From: Clostridia bacterium
Lineage (GTDB): Bacteria > Bacillota > Clostridia > Christensenellales > Aristaeellaceae
Assembly: GCA_900754755.1 (NCBI GenBank)
Contig: CAAEEC010000339.1
Coordinates: 1 to 11,183 of the forward strand
Length of the DNA stretch: 11,183 nucleotides
Reading direction: 5' to 3'
The notes below the pieces were generated by a model. The model made no database searches and was not told the DNA's origin. It was given only the letters and a program-made list of their open reading frames with translations. Of this stretch, positions 7,320 to 11,183 are shown one piece after another; position 1 is the stretch's first letter; the number at the start of each line of letters is the position of its first letter. Made by a program: the position numbers and the translations under genes.

Positions 7320-8380
7320 AGCGGGAAGCGTTTTTTCAGAATGTGAAAAAGGGCGCGTTCGAGCGCGTATATTTCTTCTATGGGCCGGAGGAATACGTTA
7401 AGGCCAGCGCGCTCAAGGCGCTGCGCGAAGCGATTTTGCCGGAAGGCCTGGAAATGGTCAATGAAGCGGTGCTTGTCAATCCTTCGCTGGAGGATTTGGA
7501 CGCCGCCGCGCAAACGATGCCCTTCATGGCGGAGCGCAGATTGGTGGTGGTGAACGACCTGGCCGCCTTGCGGCAGAGCAAGGGGGAAGGCGAGGGCGTG
7601 GAAGCCGCCACAGGCGATGGCAAAGCTCTGCTGGAATGGTGCGCGCACGCGCCGGATACCGCCTGCGTGGTGATTTACCATACGGGAAAACTGGATGAGC
7701 GCAGAGGCCTGGCCAAAGGGCTCATCGCCCTGCCTGGCAGCGTGCGGTTTGACTATCTCGTGGGGGAAGAGTTGCGCAAGTGGATCGACCAGGCCGCGGA
7801 GCGGCAGGGCAAGCGCTTTGCGAAGACGGCCCTAAACGAGTTTACGGCGGGCGCGGGAGAGGATTTGGCGTCCATTTTGGGTGCGTTGGAGCAGGTCTGC
7901 GCCTATGTGGGCGAGAATCCGGAAATCGACCTGGAAGCCGTGCGGGCCATCGTGCAGCCGCCGCTGGACGCCAAAGTGTTCGCCATGATCGACGACATTA
8001 TGGCCGGCAACATGGCGCGCGCGCAAATCGCGGCGAAAACGCTGGTGGACGAAGGGGAATCCCGCGTAGGCATTTTGGCGCTCATCATTCGCCAATTGCG
8101 CTTGATGACGGACATCCGCCTGTTGCAGGACGCGCGCAAAACCGCGCCGGAAATCGCGCAGGCGCTCAAGCTTTCCGATTTTGTTTACCGCAAAACGGCG
8201 GGTTCGGTGCGGTCGCTGGTGGCGCCGGAAATTTTGGCGGCATACCAGCGCTGTGTAGACGCCGATTTTCAGTTCAAAAGTGGACAGATTGGCGAACAGG
8301 CGGCGCTGGATCGGGCGATATTTACGTTGCACGCTTTGTTTGCGCGCGGCCGAAAGGAAGGAAAGAGCCGTGCGCGGTAA
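7316..8380 (+). CDS. holA: DNA polymerase III delta subunit (clamp loader)
   Basis: The 354-residue length and sequence fit HolA, the delta subunit that opens the sliding clamp inside the clamp-loader complex. The N-terminus reads V-Y-F-F-Y-G-P-E-E-Y, the degenerate nucleotide-binding-fold start typical of delta, with no Walker A lysine motif, as expected. The middle contains the family-typical segment L-R-K-W-I-D-Q-A-A. The C-terminal third is helical and carries the R-Q-L-R-L-M-T-D-I-R stretch of the collar domain. The start ATG overlaps the comEC stop (ATGA, 7316-7319), and AGAAGGG lies about 5 bases upstream. comEC-holA order is well known in Firmicutes. In many of them rpsT (ribosomal protein S20) follows, but here the feo operon does, so synteny breaks after holA. 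As an essential replication gene it should be expressed constantly, here from the promoter at 4264 or from internal ones I cannot see. Confidence 0.95.
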   Translation: MKREAFFQNVKKGAFERVYFFYGPEEYVKASALKALREAILPEGLEMVNEAVLVNPSLEDLDAAAQTMPFMAERRLVVVNDLAALRQSKGEGEGVEAATGDGKALLEWCAHAPDTACVVIYHTGKLDERRGLAKGLIALPGSVRFDYLVGEELRKWIDQAAERQGKRFAKTALNEFTAGAGEDLASILGALEQVCAYVGENPEIDLEAVRAIVQPPLDAKVFAMIDDIMAGNMARAQIAAKTLVDEGESRVGILALIIRQLRLMTDIRLLQDARKTAPEIAQALKLSDFVYRKTAGSVRSLVAPEILAAYQRCVDADFQFKSGQIGEQAALDRAIFTLHALFARGRKEGKSRAR

Positions 8381-8398
8381 AATCGCCGGAATTGCCAC

Positions 8399-8429
8399 GC
8401 AAAAAACGCCGCAATTTTAGCGGTTTTGC
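8399..8429 (+). terminator. Weak hairpin after holA, possible terminator
   Basis: GCAAAA (8399-8404) and CCGC (8409-8412) can pair with GCGG (8420-8423) and TTTTGC (8424-8429), with a 4-base bulge and a 7-base loop. The T-run forms part of the stem and no further T-tract follows, so termination may be inefficient. It lies 19 bases past the holA stop, the right place for the end of the operon. Confidence 0.35.
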
Positions 8430-8446
8430 CTGAGAAAATCTATATA

Positions 8447-8460
8447 TTAGACAAAACTAA
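8447..8460. promoter_or_regulatory. Candidate operator copy 1, TTAG-N6-CTAA
   Basis: An exact TTAG-ACAAAA-CTAA palindrome (extended form A-TTAG-N6-CTAA-C) lies about 40 bases upstream of the feo -35 box, in an AT-rich stretch. It has the same architecture as the elements at 8541 and 9078. It could bind a dimeric repressor of iron uptake; this is inferred from the repetition and position only. Confidence 0.4.
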
Positions 8461-8498
8461 CCCGTGTTTCTGGCGGTATGTAATTTTTTTGCAAGTGC

Positions 8499-8527
8499 TT
8501 GACGAATCCAGTTAGCTATGATAAACT
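8499..8527 (+). promoter_or_regulatory. Promoter of the feoA-feoA-feoB operon
   Basis: TTGACG (8499-8504), a 17-base spacer and TAAACT (8522-8527) form a sigma-A-type promoter. The -10 is preceded by TG plus one base (8519-8521), an extended -10 that compensates for its imperfect match. The start would be near 8534, giving a leader of about 70 bases. An operator-like palindrome covers the spacer and the -10. Confidence 0.7.
8510..8527. promoter_or_regulatory. Candidate operator copy 2, overlapping the feo -10
   Basis: An 18-base imperfect palindrome AGTTAG-N6-TAAACT is centred between the -35 and -10 boxes and ends on the -10. The left half matches the repeated GTTAG motif; the right half deviates at two positions. 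A protein bound here would block RNA polymerase. Its centre is 31 bases, about three helical turns, from that of the next copy. Confidence 0.45.
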
Positions 8528-8540
8528 ACGTTTGTTCAAG

Positions 8541-8558
8541 AGTTAATGAATGCTAACT
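8541..8558. promoter_or_regulatory. Candidate operator copy 3, just downstream of the feo start site
   Basis: An 18-base palindrome AGTTAA-N6-CTAACT lies directly after the predicted transcription start. Its right half is a perfect CTAACT; the left half has one deviation from GTTAG. Together with copy 2 it would place two dimers on the same face of the helix across the promoter. Confidence 0.45.
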
Positions 8559-8590
8559 GGTTGCGGAGGCAGAATTGGCAAGCCTATAAG

Positions 8591-8598
8591 AAGGGGGG
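8591..8598 (+). promoter_or_regulatory. Shine-Dalgarno of the first feoA
   Basis: AAGGGGGG lies 6 bases before the ATG at 8605 and 9 before a second in-frame ATG at 8608. Either start is plausible and they differ by one residue. A second purine run, GGAGG at 8565-8569, lies further upstream in the leader and is not followed by a credible gene. Confidence 0.6.
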
Positions 8599-8604
8599 AA
8601 TACG

Positions 8605-8817
8605 ATGATGCCGTTGGCAATGGCGGATGCGGGCACGCATTACACCATCCAGAAGATCACGGGCAAGGATGAAGTGCGCCAGCATCTGGCGGAATTGGGA
8701 TTCGTCGTAGGCGAGCCAGTGCGCGTGGTGAACGAACTGGCCGGGAATCTGATTCTATCCGTGAAGGATAGCAGAATTGCCCTGGACAGGGACATGGCGA
8801 TGCGAATCATGGTTTGA
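8605..8817 (+). CDS. feoA: FeoA family protein, first copy
   Basis: This 70-residue single-domain FeoA protein has an SH3-like beta-barrel, about the usual length. The core reads Y-T-I-Q-K-I-T-G, then H-L-A-E-L-G-F-V-V-G-E-P-V-R-V-V, the family's L-x-x-L-G-h-x-x-G-x-x-h-x-V pattern, and closes with S-R-I-A-L-D-R-D-M-A-M-R-I. FeoA is a cytosolic accessory factor needed for Fe(II) uptake by FeoB, probably through contact with the FeoB cytosolic domain. It is the first gene of the operon, and the second feoA follows after 22 bases. The two copies differ clearly in sequence, so they are not a recent duplication. Iron-responsive control is likely given the palindromes at the promoter. Confidence 0.92.
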   Translation: MMPLAMADAGTHYTIQKITGKDEVRQHLAELGFVVGEPVRVVNELAGNLILSVKDSRIALDRDMAMRIMV

Positions 8818-8839
8818 AAATAGGGGAGGAGACGGCAGC

Positions 8840-9061
8840 ATGAAAACGCTCAAAGAAGTGAAGATTGGGCAATCTGCGATCATCAAAAAATTGCATGGCG
8901 AAGGCGCGGTGAAGCGGCGCATCATGGACATGGGCCTTACGAAGGGCACGGAGGTTTATGTGCGCAAGGTCGCGCCGCTGGGCGATCCGCTGGAACTTAC
9001 GGTTCGTGGATACGAGCTTTCCCTTCGCAAGGAAGACGCGCAGTGGATTGAAGTGGAATAA
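8840..9061 (+). CDS. feoA: FeoA family protein, second copy
   Basis: This is a second FeoA domain protein (74 residues). The start at 8840 is set by GGGGAGGAG ending about 8 bases upstream; the longer open frame beginning at 8777 lies inside the first feoA and lacks such a site. The sequence shows M-K-T-L-K-E-V-K-I-G-Q-S-A-I-I, R-R-I-M-D-M-G-L-T-K-G-T-E-V-Y-V and a C-terminal G-Y-E-L-S-L-R-K-E-D-A. This is closer to the canonical FeoA pattern (hMDMGhxxG, GxxhxLRxxxA) than the first copy. Tandem feoA genes ahead of feoB are known in Clostridia and may give two partners or a heteromer. It is followed after 48 bases by feoB, and that gap carries a further operator-like palindrome. Confidence 0.94.
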   Translation: MKTLKEVKIGQSAIIKKLHGEGAVKRRIMDMGLTKGTEVYVRKVAPLGDPLELTVRGYELSLRKEDAQWIEVE

Positions 9062-9077
9062 TTTTTGTGTTTGATGG

Positions 9078-9091
9078 TTAGAAGACGCTAA
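9078..9091. promoter_or_regulatory. Candidate operator copy 4, between feoA and feoB
   Basis: An exact TTAG-AAGACG-CTAA palindrome (extended G-TTAG-N6-CTAA-T) lies 6 bases before the feoB Shine-Dalgarno (AGGAGG, 9097-9102). Its position inside the operon suggests a second regulatory point. I see no clear promoter in this 48-base gap, so a roadblock or an RNA-level effect is as likely as repression of initiation. Confidence 0.4.
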
Positions 9092-9109
9092 TTGTTAGGA
9101 GGCAGGGAT

Positions 9110-11183
9110 ATGGCGATCAAAATTGCTCTGGCGGGCAACCCGAACAGCGGGAAAACCACGATGTTCAACGATCTCACCGGATCCAACCAGTATGTGGGCA
9201 ACTGGCCGGGCGTGACGGTGGAAAAGAAGGAAGGCAAGCTCAAGGGCGCGGAGGATATCATCATCCAGGACTTGCCCGGCATCTATAGCCTTTCCCCTTA
9301 CACGCTGGAAGAGGTCGTGGCGCGCAGCTATCTGGTGAATGAAAAGCCGGACGCGATTTTGAACATTGTGGACGCGACGAACATCGAGCGCAACCTGTAT
9401 CTCACCACGCAGCTGGCCGAACTGGGCATTCCGATGGTCATCGCGCTGAACATGATCGATGTTTCGCGCAAAAACGGCGATGTGATCGATCTCAAGCGCC
9501 TGGGCGCGGCGCTGGGCTGTGAAGTGGTGGAAACCTCCGCGCTTAAGGGCATGGGCAGCAAGGAAGTGGCGCAGAAAGCCGCTGCCCTGGCCGCCAAGCG
9601 CGTACATAGCGAACCGCCGCACGTGTTTGCGGGCAGCGTGGAGCACGCGCTGGCGCACATCGAAGATTTGATCACCCACCGCGACGGCCAGGAAGCCGAG
9701 CACCACCACCACGCGGATGGCAGCGTGCACGCGGGCAGCATTGTGCCGGAGCACCTGGCGCGCTGGTACGCCATCAAACTGTTCGAGCGCGATGAAAAAG
9801 TCCTTGCCGAACTCAACCTCCCCAGCGGCATCAAGGACGCCATCGAACAGGCGATCGACGCCTGCGAAACGGAAATGGACGACGACGCGGAGTCCATCAT
9901 CACCAACCAGCGGTACGCGTACATCAACAAGCTCGTTACCGGCTGTGTGAAGAAGGGCAGAAAGCGCGGCGCGCTCACCACTTCTGACAAGATCGACCGC
10001 ATCGTCACCAACCGCTGGCTGGGCCTGCCGATTTTCGTGGTGATCATGTGGTTTGTGTACTATGTGTCGGTGCAGACCATCGGCGATATCCTCACGAATT
10101 TCACCAACGACGTTTTTGTGGCGGAATGGATCCAAACGCCGGTGATGGAGTGGCTCAGCAGCATCGGCACCGCGGATTGGCTCGTCGGCCTGATCGGAGA
10201 TGGCATCATCGGCGGCGTGGGCGCGGTCATCGGCTTTGTGCCGCAGATGCTCGTGCTGTTCATTTTGCTGGCCATTCTGGAAGACGTGGGATACATGGCG
10301 CGCGTCGCCTTCATCATGGACCGCATCTTCCGCAAATTCGGCCTTTCGGGCAAATCGTTCATCCCCATGCTGATCGCTTCCGGCTGCGGCGTGCCTGGCG
10401 TTATGGCCTCGCGTACCATTGAGCAGGATCGTGACCGCAAGATGACCATTATGACCACCACTTTCATCCCCTGCGGCGCGAAGATGCCCATCGTGGCGTT
10501 GATCGCGGGCGCGCTGTTCCACAATTCCGGCTGGGTTTCCACGGGCGCGTACTTCATCGGCGTGGCCGCGGTGATCATGAGCGGCATTTTGCTCAAAAAG
10601 ACGAAGCCCTTTGCGGGCGATCCCGCTCCGTTCGTGATGGAACTGCCCGCCTACCACGCCCCTGCCGCGGGCAACGTGCTGCGCAGCATGTGGGAGCGCG
10701 GTTGGAGCTTCATCAAGCGCGCGGGTACGGTGATTTTGCTTTCCAGCATTTTCATCTGGCTCACTTCCAGCTATGGCTGGGCGCCGGTGGTGGAAGGAAC
10801 CCCCGTGGACGGCGCGGCGGAAGAAACGGTGCTGGCGGACGCGGATGCGGAGACGGACGAAACGGCGGAAAACGCGGCAATCACTTCTTACGTGTTTGGT
10901 GCTGTGGAAAATTCCGATGAGAGCATCCTGGGCCACATCGGCAGCACGGTAGCGCCCGTGTTCCGGCCGTTGGGCTTTGGCAACTGGCAGTCCACAGTGG
11001 CCACGGTGATGGGCTTGGTGGCGAAGGAAGAAGTGGTTTCCACCTTCGGCGTGCTGTACGGCGTGACCGACGAAGCGGGCGAAGACGCCGCCATGGGCAT
11101 TGTGGAAGACGGCAGCATGTCGGCGGACGAAATGGCCGAAGCGCTTTCGCCGATCGCCCAGAGCTTTGACGAATCCAGCAATG
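9110..11183 (+). CDS. feoB: Ferrous iron transporter FeoB, 3' end beyond the window
   Basis: FeoB imports Fe(II) across the cytoplasmic membrane. The first 691 residues are present and the frame is open to the edge. The G domain has all GTPase motifs: G1 GNPNSGKT (9-16), G2 Thr in GVT (34-36), G3 DLPG (54-57), G4 NMID (114-117) and G5 SALKG (143-147). A cytosolic helical (GDI-like) region follows and contains HHHH at 198-201. Membrane segments begin near 305 (GLPIFVVIMWFVYY), and the Gate region carries SGCGVPGVMASR (424-435) with its conserved Cys. An acidic Ala/Glu/Asp-rich stretch (about 562-604) precedes SILGHIG and AKEEVVST. The start ATG has AGGAGG 7 bases upstream. The second Gate/C-terminal part should lie to the right. 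It is co-transcribed with two feoA genes. Function is very secure; the His cluster and acidic insertion are local peculiarities. Confidence 0.97.
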   Translation, partial: MAIKIALAGNPNSGKTTMFNDLTGSNQYVGNWPGVTVEKKEGKLKGAEDIIIQDLPGIYSLSPYTLEEVVARSYLVNEKPDAILNIVDATNIERNLYLTTQLAELGIPMVIALNMIDVSRKNGDVIDLKRLGAALGCEVVETSALKGMGSKEVAQKAAALAAKRVHSEPPHVFAGSVEHALAHIEDLITHRDGQEAEHHHHADGSVHAGSIVPEHLARWYAIKLFERDEKVLAELNLPSGIKDAIEQAIDACETEMDDDAESIITNQRYAYINKLVTGCVKKGRKRGALTTSDKIDRIVTNRWLGLPIFVVIMWFVYYVSVQTIGDILTNFTNDVFVAEWIQTPVMEWLSSIGTADWLVGLIGDGIIGGVGAVIGFVPQMLVLFILLAILEDVGYMARVAFIMDRIFRKFGLSGKSFIPMLIASGCGVPGVMASRTIEQDRDRKMTIMTTTFIPCGAKMPIVALIAGALFHNSGWVSTGAYFIGVAAVIMSGILLKKTKPFAGDPAPFVMELPAYHAPAAGNVLRSMWERGWSFIKRAGTVILLSSIFIWLTSSYGWAPVVEGTPVDGAAEETVLADADAETDETAENAAITSYVFGAVENSDESILGHIGSTVAPVFRPLGFGNWQSTVATVMGLVAKEEVVSTFGVLYGVTDEAGEDAAMGIVEDGSMSADEMAEALSPIAQSFDESSN

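Larger units (their letters stand above)
8508..8560. repeat. Nine-base perfect inverted repeat bracketing the feo -10 region
   Basis: CCAGTTAGC (8508-8516) and GCTAACTGG (8552-8560) are perfect reverse complements separated by 35 bases. The left arm lies in the promoter spacer and would not be transcribed, so this cannot be an RNA hairpin of the feo leader. It must act, if at all, as DNA. The arms are the outer halves of the two operator-like palindromes at 8510-8527 and 8541-8558. Confidence 0.8.

Noticed and set aside
8565..8589. GGAGG followed after 5 bases by TTG and a four-codon frame ending in TAA in the feo leader
   Set aside because: It could be a tiny leader peptide, but the length is trivial and there is no attenuator-type hairpin after it.
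8430..8604. A possible riboswitch or ncRNA upstream of feoA
   Set aside because: I see no conserved riboswitch core or stable multi-helix fold. The strongest inverted repeat spans untranscribed promoter DNA, which favours protein binding sites.
9095..10936. A 613-codon open frame on the minus strand opposite feoB
   Set aside because: FeoB is unmistakable on the plus strand with all motifs. The antisense frame yields a His/Arg/Ala-rich sequence with no recognisable domain and is a by-product of GC-biased third positions.

Overview
The window looks like a chromosomal stretch from a GC-rich member of the Firmicutes, most likely class Clostridia. The basis is the comEC-holA gene order, purine-rich Shine-Dalgarno sequences, a feoA-feoA-feoB iron operon and strong alanine/GCG codon use. 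A more precise placement (for example Christensenellales-like) would be a guess.

Layout. (1) 1-4170 is an accessory-looking region of three unrelated genes. The first is the 3' part of an AAA-ATPase-like/PD-(D/E)XK nuclease-family gene, on the plus strand and cut by the window edge. A shared bidirectional terminator separates it from a convergent asparagine-synthetase-like gene, whose glutaminase domain has no N-terminal catalytic cysteine. Next, also on the minus strand, is an AAA_14/DUF4143 ATPase with its own good promoter. (2) 4192-8429: divergent promoters lead into a tightly coupled plus-strand operon. It encodes a YhfI-like metallo-beta-lactamase-fold hydrolase, the DNA-uptake channel protein ComEC (7-base overlap) and the DNA polymerase III delta subunit HolA (ATGA overlap). 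A weak hairpin follows. (3) 8430-11183 is a ferrous iron uptake operon: a sigma-A-type promoter, two small FeoA proteins, and FeoB running off the right edge with its frame intact.

How the genes work together. FeoB is the GTPase-linked Fe(II) membrane transporter and the FeoA proteins are its small SH3-like cytosolic partners. ComEC and HolA share an operon in many Firmicutes, although uptake of transforming DNA and clamp loading are separate jobs. The three genes on the left have no clear functional link to each other.

The most interesting signal is non-coding. A palindromic motif close to GTTAG-N6-CTAAC recurs upstream of the feo promoter, across it, just after it and again directly before feoB. 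It looks like the operator of a metal-responsive repressor, but its spacing matches neither the standard DtxR/IdeR box nor the Fur box. I see no CRISPR array, tRNA, rRNA, insertion sequence or clearly novel multigene system, and no stretch over 300 bases lacks a gene.
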